DNA from: Paracyclopina nana
Taxonomy: Eukaryota > Arthropoda > Copepoda > Cyclopoida > Cyclopettidae
Assembly: GCA_019096065.1 (NCBI GenBank)
Contig: JAGUCH010000004.1
Location: 1 to 64,000, forward strand
DNA length: 64,000 bases
Reading direction: 5' to 3'
The number at the start of each line of letters is the position of its first letter. Position 1 is the first letter of the stretch. The notes beneath the pieces are model-generated. The model was not told the DNA's origin. It saw only the letters and a program-made list of their open reading frames with translations, and did no database searches. The position numbers and the translations under genes are program-made. Below are positions 42,333-54,192 of the stretch, one piece after another.

Positions 42333-42569
42333 AAAGCAACATAGAGAAATGAAGACACTGGATCGGATGATGGAACTGAATTTTGATACGCTATGCATTT
42401 TTCCTATTTTTCTATTTCATTAGGTTTTTTATGCTCTTATCAAAATTCTCGCTTGCTAGGTATGTCATAAATCCTAGGCCCCAAAATTAGTGTAGTTCGA
42501 GGTCAATTGATAGGCTAATATGTTAGTGATTACAGCTACCCAGGGGTATCCGTACCCACTTGGGGGAGG
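42333..42569 (+). other. Gypsy 3' non-coding segment
   Basis: Non-coding stretch between the third ORF and the 3' LTR, ending in the polypurine tract TTGGGGGAGG. Confidence 0.6.
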
Positions 42570-42855
42570 TGTTATATCACGTTGAAACGTACTTCCCTAT
42601 ATTGACTCTCACGTGTAACCTACATAGCTAGATACTCCCCTCTCGCGCGTGCATGCATTCATTCTTTCTGTCTCGCTTAAGCTTGCACTGAATTACACTC
42701 AGTACACATCTCGTATAAAAGTGGATACGTTCGCCTCGATCTGGTAAATCTCGGCGTAGTAGTGCTCACGGTTTCCTGGTACAAGACCAGGGATCCAACC
42801 GACGTAGCTCGAGTAGTAGTGCCTTAAGTGTCACCCACGAGGTCGGGACCAACCA
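42570..42855 (+). repeat. Gypsy 3' LTR
   Basis: 286 bp copy of the 5' LTR, with an intact TATAAAA. Its outer edge is followed by TSD GTGCC and then BEL pol sequence. Confidence 0.95.
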
Positions 42856-45800
42856 GTGCCATCGATCGAGTCTGGTGGTGTCGCTGATCTCTATGGTTCT
42901 GTTCCTGATGAACACATCTCTTTCCACCCCTGGCTTTCTGATCCAGCAGAGCACCGGCTTATTATCTACCCAGTACCAGATGTCCTTCTCATTGATTTTG
43001 ATGATACTCGCCAATCTGTTTGCCAGCCTCGCTGCCATCAATGCTCCAGCTAGCTCTGCCTTTGGAATATTGAGTGATTTGGTTTTTTGGAGCTTTGTCT
43101 TGGTGGTGAGCAGTTGTAATGTCCCGGTTTCTTTGTCTTGGATCATGGCCGTGCAGCCAAATGCGGTGTCAGAGCCGTCGCTGCACATGATTAATCTTGG
43201 AATCGCCTGCAAGCTGATCGCTCTCCTTGGATATGTTATTTTTGCCGCGTCTGACATTTGATTTAGCCACTTCGCGAATTGCTTAATGGCCTTTTGCACC
43301 TTTTCATTTTTGAGGCTCTCTAAGTCTGTGTCCCACTTGATCTTGATCTCGCTCCCAGCTTGGCAGATCCATTGGAAGCACTGTCGTGCCGGGATCACAA
43401 ATGGGCTGATAATGCCCAGTGGATCGAATATTTTTGCAATTGTTTGCGCAATGGTTCTTTTCGTAATTTTTGTGATGTCTGGCCTTTCAAACTTGTATCC
43501 CAACGTGTCCTTGTCTGGGTTCCAGTCGAGCCCCAGTGTTGCGTGTGTGTAATCACCGTCATCTTCAGTCGTCATGATGGCCATTGACTTTTCTATGTCC
43601 TCTTTTGGTATGTTTTCCAATATCTCCGGCTCATTCGTGACAAATTTTCGTAATTCCATTCCGCAATCACTTAGAACGGCCTTTGCTTCCTCGATCACTC
43701 TTTTTGCTGTGTTTTTGTCCGGAAATGAGACCAGGAGATCATCCATGTAGATCCGGATGTTGTTTTTGAGTTCCTGTGATCCATATGTCGCTATGTGGTG
43801 CTTGATGACGAAATTTGCGACGCTTGGGGCTGCTCTCAGGCCAAATGGCCATCTTTTGAACTGGTATGCTACTCCATCCACCCATATCCTGAGGTACTTC
43901 CTTTGTTCTTCTGATGTCTCAATCATAAGAAACATTTTCTCGATGTCTGCAGCGGCAGCTACGTCACCCAACCTGAATTGTGTCAGCGTGTCGTATATGT
44001 CTGCCAAGAAGTTAGGTCCTGGGTATTGTTCGTCATTGATGCTCGTGCCGTCGAACTTTTGCTTTGCATTATAGACAAATCTGTATTTCGTGGTGAGGCT
44101 GGTTCTTTTTGGCACGCAGAAAAAGGGCATAAAGTATCCATTCTTTATTTCACTTTCTGGAACTTTTTCGATTATACCTCTTTCTTCGTACTCGTCCATG
44201 GTATTAAGTACTGCCTCCCAGACGTCGCTTTCTGCCTTCATTCCCACATCGATCCCTCTCTGAATTGCTTTGCATTGTTTCCAGTTATTTGGTAATTTTG
44301 GTGGGTTGTTCATGAATGGAATGTCGACTATGTATCGGCCACTCTCCGCTCTTCTGATGCTCTTTTTCATCATGTTTAGGGCTGTTTCTTCTGCCAGTGT
44401 TAGTCTTGGTTGTGCTTTTTCTCCTGGCTGGATTCCTAGGCCCTCAATTCCATTATTTCGTTCCATGAGATATTCCAAGGCATCATCATTGAGGGAGTCG
44501 CTCACATTCTTTTGGGACCATTCGTTGACCAGCATGCTGCTCTCCTCTCCACCTGATAAAGGGTGGTATAACATGGTCCACCCCAGAGGTGTTTTGCGCA
44601 CTAATGGTCCATCCTCCACCAAAATGTCTCTTAAGCTTTTCATTAGCCTGAGATTGTCGAATCCCAACAGCATCCTGACTGGTCCTTGTACTGGTGTTGG
44701 AAAATTGACGTCCTTTATTTGGGCATATGAGCTTTTTATCTCGTTTGGATCGATTGCTTCGATTGTGGTTGGCAGGCCGAACGTCCTTGTTTTCACTTCA
44801 TAACTCTTCTTTGATCCCACGGGCCTCATGTAGACTTTACTTTTGAGGGAGTCTCTTTTTATCCTTTTGTTGTTGCCCACCACATGCACCGTCATTGTCT
44901 CAGTTTTTCCTTCAAGATTTAGGGCTTTTTCGACCTCGGCATCATTGATTGTTACACTCGAGCCCTCATCCATCACCATATTAATTGCAATTGCTTCTTC
45001 GAAGTCTGGTGTTTTTGAGATTTCTACAGGTACTGTTCGCCATGACTTTGTCATAGCTCCAAAGAGGGCGACAACCTCCTCTGCATTTTTTCCTGCCTGT
45101 TGAGTCTCTGGCGTCGGGCTACTAGGACCCAATCCAACCAGTGCAACTCCATCGTCTTGTTTCTTCACTAGTTTTTCCACGTTCATGTTCAATTGTTGGA
45201 TGGAGGCCAGCAGTGCGGCGTTGATTTGACCTTCAGACGCGCTTCTCCTTTTTGGTCCGATATGGAGTTTTGGGTGGTGTTGATCACTTCCACACTTTGT
45301 GCACACAATTTTTGACTTGCATTTCTCCATCTTGTGCCGCCCCGCCACACATCGCTTGCAAAGCTTCGCTTCTTCAACTTTTGACAATATTTCTTTTAGT
45401 GGGTAGTCCCCCCATTTTGGGCAGTCTATGCCCTTGTGGCCATCTGTGTCGCACACGAAGCATGGTCCACCTCTATGGGCAAGAAATATTCCGTCTTCGT
45501 CGCTGTCGCTCTGGGAGTCTTCGTCCTCCGAGGCCGAGTATTCTTCTTCGGCTGCTGCAAGCACTTTTTCTGTCCTTGTTGACTTAAATTTGTTGTACTG
45601 CTTAAATGTGCTCCCCTGTCGTTTGGTATGCTCTTGCTTATCGACGGTGCCAGTTGTTATGCTTTTGAGTATGTTCTCTGCCTTGAGGCTGCTCATGTGC
45701 TCCTTTGTTCTCTCCCTCGCCCATGTGAAGAAGAGTCTCAGCGAGTTTTCTGATTGCCATCTTTGAGACTTGTAGTTCTTGTAATCTTTCTCTGTCTCTC

Positions 45801-47505
45801 TGTCCATCCTCAAGGTTGCCAGCACTTCATCCTCGCCGTTAAGTGGGTCTTTTCCTTGTTTGGCTTTTTGCACCAGGAGCTTGCTCACCAGATTTTGCAC
45901 GTCGTCAATTGTATTGGCGTTTCTGATTGACATTGGGGGCAATTGTCTCAGTTTTTCCAGTAGTGTCTGCACTAGTTCTTTTGCTTCGCCTGGCCAGTGG
46001 CCATAGTCTGTCTCCAGGGTGTCCAGTGCCGTGATGAACCCAGTGGCGTTGCAGTCGAAGTCGTAGATCTTAGCGAATGCCCTTCCTGATGTCCATTGTT
46101 TTAGGGTTGTCATCTTCTCGAACCAGTCCATGTTCCTTTTCATTACTATTTTTGCATGCACGAATTCGCGGAAGACCCTGTATTTGTCAGGATTTTCGCC
46201 GTCGAAGGTCATCTTGAAGTTGTCCCTGTAATTGTCGCGAGGCAGCGTTGGGTCGTAGTACTTGTCCAGGTCCTTCCTCTGGATCAAGTCTGCCCAGCAT
46301 GTGTCATCTCTGATGATTTGACGTGCTCTTTCAATTGGTGTGTTTTGTGCTAAGAACTTTTGTTCTTCTTTGCACCTGCTGTCGTATTCTTCTGGCTTGA
46401 TTGTTGTGCCCGCCATGTGGGGACCGAAGCTCGCGGGCATGAGCCCACTGTAGCTTTGTTGTCCCCCTGTTCCGTCCGGAGTTGGTGGCGGGACATATTG
46501 GAAGAATGCGCCACTCGCTCTCGATGTGGAATTGGCGATTGGCTGACACCATGTAGTTTGCATGAATTTTATTTCCTCCGCTGATTGCCTCGCTCCGCAC
46601 ACTATCGAAGCTGTGTTCACCTGGAGGTTGCCCCTCGCTATGGCATCCTTGATGTGTTTCTCTATGAGTTCTCTTGACTGCTCCCTCGCCTTGGCCTCCT
46701 CCATCAATCTCAGCCTCGCCTCCGTGGAAGCATCTCTGCCTTTTTTTGCGCAATCCTGCACTGCTTTGACTGCTTCTTCATGCCTCTTTATGAGCTCGTC
46801 AACCTCGGCCTGACTCCTGGGCGTCTCTGTTTGCTCCCCTTGGCCTTGTTGATCACTTGTCTCCTGTGGAGTCCCTGGTGGGCTTTTCTCCACGTCCTCT
46901 GCCCAATTCCTGGTGTACAGTGATCTATGCAGTCTCTGGGCTCTCTGTATCACTCGTCTGTAGTCCTGCAGCAGTGGTTGGACGTGGGTGGTCTTGAATT
47001 CAGCTGCCGCCGCTTGTGGGAGTACTCGCATCACTTCCGTCGCCGTGGTGGCAGCATCCTTCTGGAGTTGGACGAGTCGGCCCCAAATCGCTTTGGCCTC
47101 CTTTTCTCTCACTTCTGGCTTCGCTAGGTGGTTATCGATGTCTTTTAGCCCTTTTTTCCTGTCGTCCAGATCGTCCACCCAGTCACTGACCATCTCCTCT
47201 GGCGTGAGCGCCAGAAGGTCCTCCACTTGGCCGCCCGAGGCCATTGTTGAGTCCGTGACTGTTTCTGTGATGATCACTTCCTCCTCGTCTGACAGCTCCA
47301 GCCTCGAGGCCTCCACCGCCTGCGTGTAGTCCAGCAGTGATTGGTCCAAGTTTATTCTGGCCTGAAAGTCCTCGCTCAACTGTTGAGTTCTGTCAAGCCT
47401 GCTGTCCTTCTTTTTGATCTCCTTGCCGTATACCCAGTCCCCCAGTCTCAACGGGGCCTTGCGTTTTCGTGATGGGTACCGGTCCTCTTCGTCTTGCTTG
47501 GACAT
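42856..47505 (-). pseudogene. BEL/Pao gag-pol, 5' part: gag, protease, reverse transcriptase, RNase H (truncated by Gypsy)
   Basis: Open from ATG 47505 to the insertion site, about 1550 codons. Gag of the DUF1759 type (FREFVHAKIVMKRNMDWFEK). Three knuckles (CFVCDTDGHKGIDC, CKRCVAGRHKMEKC, CTKCGSDQHHPKLH). A protease-like site DEGSSVTI. Reverse transcriptase with IRIYMDDLLVSF. The Pao-type connection (IAKIFDPLGIISPFVIPARQ). RNase H (IMCSDGSDTAFGC) cut near its end. Beyond the junction the frame runs into the Gypsy LTR. Excluding the insertion and one TSD copy the frame continues at 35530, so the element was probably intact when hit. Confidence 0.93.
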
Positions 47506-47585
47506 TAGCTACCCGGGATCACCCAGTGTAGGGAATGTCAGCTGAGTCTCGAAATCTCCCGCGTGAATTTGCTAGTTGGGCGCCA

Positions 47586-47891
47586 TGTTGTCTTAACGCA
47601 GAGCTGGCGGAAAGACCTTCGAAGGCCGACCTCGGAAGGCCGCGAGCGGCGGTGATGATGGCGGATCTCGGCGATGTGGCGGCGATCACGATGGCTCCGG
47701 GTCGGCGATGATGAGATATCACGAAATAAAGTGCAAAGTCAGGGAAATGCGGTGTAGTGTCGTTTATTCAGACTTTTCGCGAGAAAATCTAAATAACAAC
47801 TAACTGTCATTTGTTATGATATATACAGCTATTTGTTTACAATCGGAACTTACAGGTTATGCAAAACGCAACCTCCCGAATATATAATACA
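47586..47891 (-). repeat. BEL/Pao 5' LTR
   Basis: 306 bp, with the tRNA-Lys-type primer-binding site adjoining at 47585-47575. Confidence 0.95.
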
Positions 47892-47896
47892 CTTCC

Positions 47897-48946
47897 AAAT
47901 GAACTCTTGGGAAATGATCTATCAGAAAATATACATTTTTCGGTTGGCTATCTATTCTGGGTCATTGTGTGACACTTTACACTCTGATATTTACATTAGT
48001 ATCATAACAAAAGCATTGATGTAGCGCGATCCCAGCGGCGAATAATGGCAACATTTGGGATTTTTGGCTACCTCTGCTAGAGAGAAAAAACTGAGCTACC
48101 GTGTTTTTGCGACTTGAGTTGTTGTTCCAAATCAAACCAATTAGTGTAATCAAACTTTTGCAAGGTTTACTACATGATGCTAAAAAGCCTAAAATAGAAT
48201 GGCTTAAATCTACCATAACCATGAGACACTCAATAAAAAGAGTCCCAATGCTAAGCATTAGTAAAATATAAGTAACTATTTTTAATAATTATTCACCCTA
48301 AAATAAAAGTAGTCATGACTCATTTAAATAAAACTTGATATTGAGCTCAACTCCCAACTATTTCTTCAAAAATTTTGGTAGATGAGATGTCATTGTTATG
48401 ACACTATGGAGCTTTTCCCAAGAAAAACTATATGCAGTTAAGGATTATTAAGTAAAATCTCGTGCTTTCTTATTTATACTCTGTTTGTAGCCTGCAAGAT
48501 TTTGCAAAAAAGCTTTCTTATGAAAGTCTAAAATCCAAGTTTGTACATACTCCATTTTCAAAAATTGCTCTAGTGCGCGCGCGCGCTTTTAAAAGCAGCA
48601 AGAAAAATCTTGCAAAAATAGGACGGCTAGGTGAGCCACACTTTCTAAGGCGTCAAGTTCATTTTCAAATGACCAAAACACACATTTTAAGCATGGTTTA
48701 AGTACGATGTGGCGCTTATTCATCATTATTTGATTAATATTGTAGCAAATTGATTTAATTTTCGGCGATTCCCTCCAATTTGTTGCCGATGAAGGTGATT
48801 TAAAGCTGGGATCGACTTGGAATCTTGATCTCATTTTCGCCGCAGGATTACGAAATATTCCGCGAAACCGCAACTCGCAAACAAGTGCATTAAAGCGCTC
48901 GCTGATTTTGAGATTTTTGATTTGTCAATGTCAAGGTAGGGTCAAA
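47897..48946. other. Region between BEL and p53
   Basis: 47897-47960 continues the M2-like repeat split by BEL. The rest holds no supported gene and must contain the p53 promoter. A GC dinucleotide run lies near 48576-48587. Confidence 0.5.
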
Positions 48947-50431
48947 ATGGACGGATTTTCGGGTGGCAAAGACAATTCAGCAATGAAAAATGGCCAAGAT
49001 CTGCCAAAATTGAGTGAAGAGGAGATGGCTCAATTGTTGCTTGAGCTTGGACCTCAATTCCAAGCTGCTCAAGAATTCAAGTTAGTAGCTTTTCTTTCAT
49101 GATTCTTGCTAATGTCTAAATTTTACTTTTGGCACCAGTGCTCTTCCCAATCCAGAAGAGGCTGAAAAGAATCTTCTTGAGCGAGACTTTTCGCAGCCTC
49201 CATCATTGGTGAGATCCTGTGCAATAACTCAAGAAGAACCGAAAGATTTCATCGCCAAAGGAGAAAGTGAATACGAAATTTGCTACAAGTAATGCTACAT
49301 TTTATTTCCATTTGAACAAGCTTCAAAAATTGCTTTTCAGTGATGCCAGCGAGCTTTGGAGCAACATTGGCAGCAATGTTGTCACGAACGAGGCAAAAGT
49401 TGACGAAGAAGATCAATTGATGAATGATCCCCTTAACTATCATTTCCATCATGGGGATTTTCAGTTCAATGTCAGGTTTGAGCATTTGACATCCGGAAGG
49501 ACAAACAAGGACTGGATTGTAATTTTATTTATTATTATTTACTTAAAGAAAATCACCATGTTACTTTCAGTTCTCAGACAAGCTGAAGAAGCTGTTCATC
49601 AATATGGACAAGTATGTGATGACAGCCTTTGAAATTGGGTCAAGTTTCCCCACTGAAGGACTTTCCATCCGAGCTGTGCCCATTTTTCCTCAGGCTCAGT
49701 TCACCCATGAGCCTGTGAAAAGGTGTCCAAATCACAGCAGTCCATCTCACATGTCAAACATTGGAGAGTTTTCTCAATACAGAGAGCATTTGATTCGAGT
49801 CCAGTCTAACTTGGCCATTTATCAAGAGGATCTCAACAAGCAATTGTCAGTATTATTTCCAGTCATCAATTCTGGATCTTCCCACTTTTTCATTCCAATC
49901 AAGTTCATGTGCCTTGGCTCTGATGCTGGAGGCATCAACAGGTATGTAAAGTAAAAAAAAATATTTTAATTTTTATCTAATAAAATGATTGCTGTAAGGA
50001 GACCAATGACTGTGCTCTTCACCTTGGAACATGGGGAGGCAAATGTGATTGGGCGTCAATCTGTGGATGTTCGGGTCTGCTCATGCCCCAAAAGGGATTG
50101 CAGGACAGAAGAGAGCCGCCTTGAACAAACCCCCAAGCCCCCCAAAAAGGGCAAAAATGTCGAGGAAATGGTCCTGGTTCCTGTTGCCAAGGGCGACTAC
50201 TCGGATGTCAACACTGTCGCTGAGGCTTTGATGGTGCAAAGAAATCCTGAGAAAAAGGAAGACATCAAGCTGATCAGGGGCAGACTGCTCAGCAGGTACC
50301 TTTTTAAACCTAGTCCTTAGTTTTTGTTCAAGCTCAGTACTCATCATTATATTTTCAGGGTGAACTCTTGCTTTAAGCCGCCTTCCAAGAAACCCAAGGT
50401 GGATCATCTCAAAAAAGACAATGACAAGTAA
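48947..50431 (+). CDS. p53-family transcription factor
   Basis: Exons 48947-49080, 49139-49288, 49341-49518, 49571-49941, 49999-50295, 50359-50431 give 400 aa; introns are 52-63 bp. The N-terminus is acidic (KLSEEEMAQLLLELG). The DNA-binding domain covers about residues 130-310: FQFNVRFEHLTSGRTN, VKRCPNHS (zinc ligands C and H), FMCLGSDAGGINRRPM, VDVRVCSCPKRDCRTEE. DNA-contact Arg residues equivalent to human R248, R273 and R280 are present. The second Cys zinc ligand (human C242) is Asp. EMVLVPVAKGDYSDVNTVAE aligns with the beta-strand/helix tetramerisation domain. The C-terminus PPSKKPKV looks like a nuclear signal. No SAM domain. The start codon is the first ATG of the conserved frame. Confidence 0.93.
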
Positions 50432-50503
50432 CAAAGCTATTCAAATGTAGCCTTAAAGAAATCGTATATATTTATGCTTAGCAAAGAATACATGTTTGGG
50501 TGA

Positions 50504-52465
50504 TTAATCCACTTCTTCGACAGTTGGTCCAGAGGATCGTCCAAAGCCTTGGCCACTTTGAGCTCCACAACTTCCTCCGGGCACTCCTTGGGTTGAGGTT
50601 GCTGCTCCTCCTGCTTGTTGGTACAGTCTGGTGACAATGGGTGTGCACACCGACTCCACTTCTTTCTGCTTGTCCTTGAACTCGTCAATCTCTGCCATCT
50701 GGTTCTGGTCCAACCAACGGATCGCTTCATCACATTTGTTCAGGATTGTCATGCGATCATTCTCAGGAATCTTGCCCTTCAGGCTCTCATCTTCAACAGT
50801 TGTTTTCATGTTGAAGCAATATGACTCGAGGCTATTTTTGGCTGTAATTCGCTCCTTCTGCTTATCATCGTCAAACTTGAACCTCTCAGCATCAGCAACC
50901 ATCCTCTCAATTTCCTCGGAGCTCAATCGGCCCTTGTCGTTGGTGATGGTGATTTTCTCTGATCGCCCCGAAGACTTGTCCACTGCAGATACGTTCAAGA
51001 TGCCATTTGCATCAATGTCGAAAGTGACTTCAATCTGGGGAACGCCTCTTGGTGCTGGCGGAATGCCAGTCAAATCAAATTTGCCGAGGCTGTGGTTGTC
51101 CTTGGTCATTGCTCGCTCACCCTCAAAAACTTGAATTGTGACAGCAGGCTGGTTGTCAGAGTAGGTGGTGAATGTTTGAGTTTGCTTGGTTGGGATCGTT
51201 GTGTTCCTCTTGATGAGCGTGGTCATCACTCCACCTGCTGTCTCAATGCCCATGCTCAAGGGAGCAACATCGAGCAGAAGAAGGTCAGACACAGACTTGT
51301 GGGTTTCTCCAGTTAGTATGGCAGCCTGAACAGCTGCGCCATAGGCTACCGCTTCATCTGGATTGATGGACTTGTTCAGTTCCTTGCCATTGAAGAAGTC
51401 TGAGAGAAGCTTCTGGATTTTTGGGATGCGAGTCGAGCCTCCAACCAAGACAATGTCATCGATGGATGACTTGTCCATCTTTGCATCCCTGAGCGCCTTC
51501 TCAATAGGCTCCAGGGTTCCTCTGAATAAGTCGGCGCAAAGCTCCTCAAATCTGGCTCTGGTGATTGATGTGTAAAAGTCAATGCCTTCAAACAAGGAGT
51601 CAATCTCAACGCTGGCTTGAGCAGATGCCGACAGGGTCCTCTTGGCCCTTTCACAGGCTGTCCTCAGCCGCCTCAAGGCTCGCTTGTTTGAGCTGATGTC
51701 TTTCTTGTGTTTCCGCTGGAACTCCTTGATGAAGTGGTCCACCAGCCTGTTGTCAAAGTCTTCGCCTCCCAAATGGGTATCTCCTGCTGTGGCCTTGACC
51801 TCAAAGATGCCATCATCGATGGTGAGAATGGACACATCGAAGGTGCCACCGCCCAAATCAAAGATGAGAACATTGCTCTCCCTCCCCTTGCCTTTCTTCT
51901 TGTCCAGTCCATAGGCAATGGCTGCTGCAGTGGGCTCATTGATGATTCTGAGCACATTGAGGCCAGCAATGACTCCAGCGTCCTTTGTTGCTTGCCTTTG
52001 TGAGTCATTGAAGTAGGCTGGCACAGTGATGACTGCATCCTTCACAGCCTGTCCAAGATGAGCCTCGGCAGTTTCCTTCATTTTGGTTAAGACCATTGAT
52101 GAGATTTCCTCAGGCGTGAACTGCTTGGTTTCGCACTTGAACTCTACTTGAAGCTTTGGCTTACCACTCGCCTCCTTGACAACCTTGAACGGCCAAAGCT
52201 TGATGTCTTTCTGAACGGTTGGCTCATCAAACTTGCGCCCAATCAGCCTCTTGGCATCAAAGATGGTGTTGTTGGGGTTCATGGCCACTTGGTTCTTGGC
52301 AGCATCGCCAATGAGCCTTTCGGTATCGGTGAATGCAACATAGCTCGGTGTTGTCCTGTTGCCTTGATCATTGGCGAGTATTTCCACTTTGCCATGTTCA
52401 AACACTCCTACACAAGAGTAGGTGGTGCCAAGATCAATTCCAACTGCAACACTCTTGGGTGCCAT
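50504..52465 (-). CDS. Heat shock protein 70, cytosolic, intronless
   Basis: 653 aa in a single exon, full family length. Hsp70 signatures: [13 protein letters not shown] near the N-terminus, [14 protein letters not shown] near 200, [17 protein letters not shown] near 340. The substrate domain, helical lid and C-terminal GPTVEEVD follow, the last being the cytosolic tail that binds TPR co-chaperones such as Hop and CHIP. Absence of introns plus heat-shock elements upstream indicates a stress-inducible paralog rather than Hsc70. The short C-terminal tail has few GGMP-type repeats. It is convergent with p53, stop codons 72 bp apart. Confidence 0.97.
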   Translation of the reverse strand: MAPKSVAVGIDLGTTYSCVGVFEHGKVEILANDQGNRTTPSYVAFTDTERLIGDAAKNQVAMNPNNTIFDAKRLIGRKFDEPTVQKDIKLWPFKVVKEASGKPKLQVEFKCETKQFTPEEISSMVLTKMKETAEAHLGQAVKDAVITVPAYFNDSQRQATKDAGVIAGLNVLRIINEPTAAAIAYGLDKKKGKGRESNVLIFDLGGGTFDVSILTIDDGIFEVKATAGDTHLGGEDFDNRLVDHFIKEFQRKHKKDISSNKRALRRLRTACERAKRTLSASAQASVEIDSLFEGIDFYTSITRARFEELCADLFRGTLEPIEKALRDAKMDKSSIDDIVLVGGSTRIPKIQKLLSDFFNGKELNKSINPDEAVAYGAAVQAAILTGETHKSVSDLLLLDVAPLSMGIETAGGVMTTLIKRNTTIPTKQTQTFTTYSDNQPAVTIQVFEGERAMTKDNHSLGKFDLTGIPPAPRGVPQIEVTFDIDANGILNVSAVDKSSGRSEKITITNDKGRLSSEEIERMVADAERFKFDDDKQKERITAKNSLESYCFNMKTTVEDESLKGKIPENDRMTILNKCDEAIRWLDQNQMAEIDEFKDKQKEVESVCTPIVTRLYQQAGGAATSTQGVPGGSCGAQSGQGFGRSSGPTVEEVD

Positions 52466-52730
52466 ATTATGTTTTCTAAGTTTTAAGGTTTGCTTGTTGA
52501 TTGCTCGATTTCCCTTTTGGATCTGACAGCCTAGGACAAAAGGTCAAGTTTATATAGGAGCATCAAGTAAAATCCTAGAAAGTCCCAGGGCTTGCTTGAA
52601 ACCTCTAGAAACTTGGATGCATAACTTTAATTCTTCTAGCTTATTCTGGGATGTTCTTGAAGTGTGATCAGAAATGAACTATTTAAGGTAGACAAGGCAT
52701 GAGTCTGGCCTTTTCGAGAACTTTCTGGCT
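52466..52730 (-). promoter_or_regulatory. Hsp70 promoter: TATA box and heat-shock elements
   Basis: TATA box TATATAA (52556-52550, minus strand), about 85-90 nt upstream of the ATG. Heat-shock elements of alternating nGAAn units: a perfect three-unit TTCgaGAActTTC at 52713-52725, TTCtgggatgTTCttGAA at 52644-52661 (one imperfect unit), and further GAA units at about 52576-52612. HSF trimers bind such arrays. Confidence 0.85.
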
Positions 52731-52867
52731 CTTTTTGCCAATAACAAAGCTTGTCACCATGCTAGCACAAATATTGATAGCAAGCTTCATAAATTGGAAC
52801 TAGAAGCATTTGTCTTACTATTCTGCACATCAAATGCTTTTAAATTAGAGAAAACAGCTAGAATTTC

Positions 52868-52873
52868 TTTATT
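52868..52873 (-). promoter_or_regulatory. Poly(A) signal of the THAP gene
   Basis: AATAAA on the minus strand, about 58 nt after the stop codon at 52931. Confidence 0.6.
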
Positions 52874-52930
52874 CAAATTTTTGAACATATCAGGTATTAT
52901 CAGATAAAGCAGGTATTTTCCTATGTTAGT

Positions 52931-54192
52931 TCATTCATCTAGAGAGATGCAAGCTTTGTCAACACAATTGATGACATGAGCCAAAACAACCAGAATGTAA
53001 TCAAGGTTGTCTCTCATGTGACAGTCAAACAGTTTGAGAATTTTGAACTGGATCAGCCTCTGGACAGCTTTTTCTTTAAGGCTCAACTTGTTGTCCCCAG
53101 CATTGCTTAGCTTGCCATCATCATTGACAAGTCCACTGCCAGCTGTGCAAATGAAGGTGATCTTACCATTAGGCTCAATTCCCAGGATGACCTTGACCTT
53201 TTTCTGCGACTGAACCTTGACCTCGAAAGCATCGATGATGGCTGTGGAAGTGGGACACTTGAAGCTCCCACTTGTCTTGGCAGGCCAAAGGAAAAACTCC
53301 CTCACATGGTTGAAATGTTCATCAAGGATGTCGTTGAAGACCTTCGAGACTGTCACCGCTGTTGTTCCATAGAAGATGGCCAAATTAGCAAAAGTCTCAC
53401 CGGTCTTGAGCTTTTGGAAGTAGACCACCAGCTGGTCTTCTTTGGTCAGCACTTTGCATGCCCTCAAGGTTTTGTCGAGCAGCGCTTTTGTTTGTTGGAA
53501 AAAGGCCAGGGTCACCCCGCAAATTGAGCGACAATTGGCATCAGTTTTAAGCACTCGATTGGTGAGGTCATTGTTGAAGAAGTGGCTCTGAAAGTCATGA
53601 TAGTATCAATAAAATTCATAAAGTCAATTTCATTAGTTACATCAGTGACTGTTGCTTTGTCCAAAATGATGAGTCCTCCTGTCCAAGTGCCAACACTTTT
53701 GGCAGCCACTCTCTTGGCCTTTTTAGCATCATTGGGACTGTCCCACTCTTCTGGATGAAAATGTGTAGTCTTGCCATTTCCAGCTTGGCCTTGATTTATC
53801 ATGAAATTGGCCTTTCTGCTGTAGGTTTTCAGGGGTGGAATGAAAAGGGGATCTTGGCTTGGCATTGGACTGTCATCAGTCAGCTCGTGATGGGATGAAA
53901 TGGGCTTTGCCTCTTCCAGGACTCTGACATGTTGGCCATTTTCCAAGATGATTGGAACATAGGAAGGACTGGAGGGATTTTTGTGCGGAATTCCCGCCAA
54001 GAAGTGAAGGCCGCAAATTTTCGAGTCAGTCTTTGGAGTCCACGGGGATCCATCTGGATTTTTCTTGTTGAGAACTCGAAGCCATTCCTCGGTTTGATGC
54101 GGGCATTTTCGAAGCACTCGGAAAAATCCGGCATTGGGAGCGTTTTTGTGGTTGGATTTGCACCCATCGACAATGCAATACACTCCAACCAT
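52931..54192 (-). CDS. THAP-domain protein with degenerate PIF/Harbinger transposase domain
   Basis: Exons 54192-53641 and 53587-52931, 53 bp intron, 402 aa. Residues 1-85 form a THAP C2CH zinc finger: YCIVDGCKSN, conserved Trp, ICGLHF, PSYVP. The second exon has a helix-turn-helix (YFQKLKTGETFANLAIFYGT) and a piece of a DDE_Tnp_4 core (STAIIDAFEV, KVILGIEPNGKITFICTAGS, VNDD). A segment usual between the first Asp and VKVLIGI is missing and the third acidic residue region is not recognisable. It therefore seems unable to transpose: either a domesticated DNA-binding protein or a decaying relic. The open frame over both exons favours domestication. Confidence 0.8.

Larger units (their letters stand above)
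35536..42855 (+). mobile_element. Ty3/Gypsy LTR retrotransposon nested in BEL pol
   Basis: 7320 bp, 286 bp LTRs at 35536-35821 and 42570-42855 differing at one visible base, 5 bp TSD GTGCC at 35531-35535 and 42856-42860. A G-rich polypurine tract (TTGGGGGAGG) abuts the 3' LTR. The presumed primer-binding site begins TGGCGTCAG directly after the 5' LTR; its tRNA is not assigned. Intact gag-pol plus an extra ORF. Inserted in the opposite orientation to BEL and younger than it. Confidence 0.95.
29783..47891 (-). mobile_element. BEL/Pao LTR retrotransposon split by a nested Gypsy element
   Basis: Bounded by 306 bp LTRs (TG...CA) that look identical, and by a 5 bp TSD CTTCC at 29778-29782 and 47892-47896. 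Transcribed on the minus strand. The primer-binding site TGGCGCCCAAC (47585-47575) directly abuts the 5' LTR and fits tRNA-Lys. A G-rich tract (CAGGGGGAC) abuts the 3' LTR. Content: gag-pol, then a long accessory ORF. Without the 7.3 kb Gypsy insertion it would be about 10.8 kb, long for BEL/Pao. The flanks resemble the interior of an M2-like repeat, so it landed in an older repeat. Confidence 0.95.

Noticed and set aside
48908-49102. p53 start upstream at 48908
   Set aside because: That frame opens at TTG, not ATG; the first ATG at 48947 fits the exon phase.
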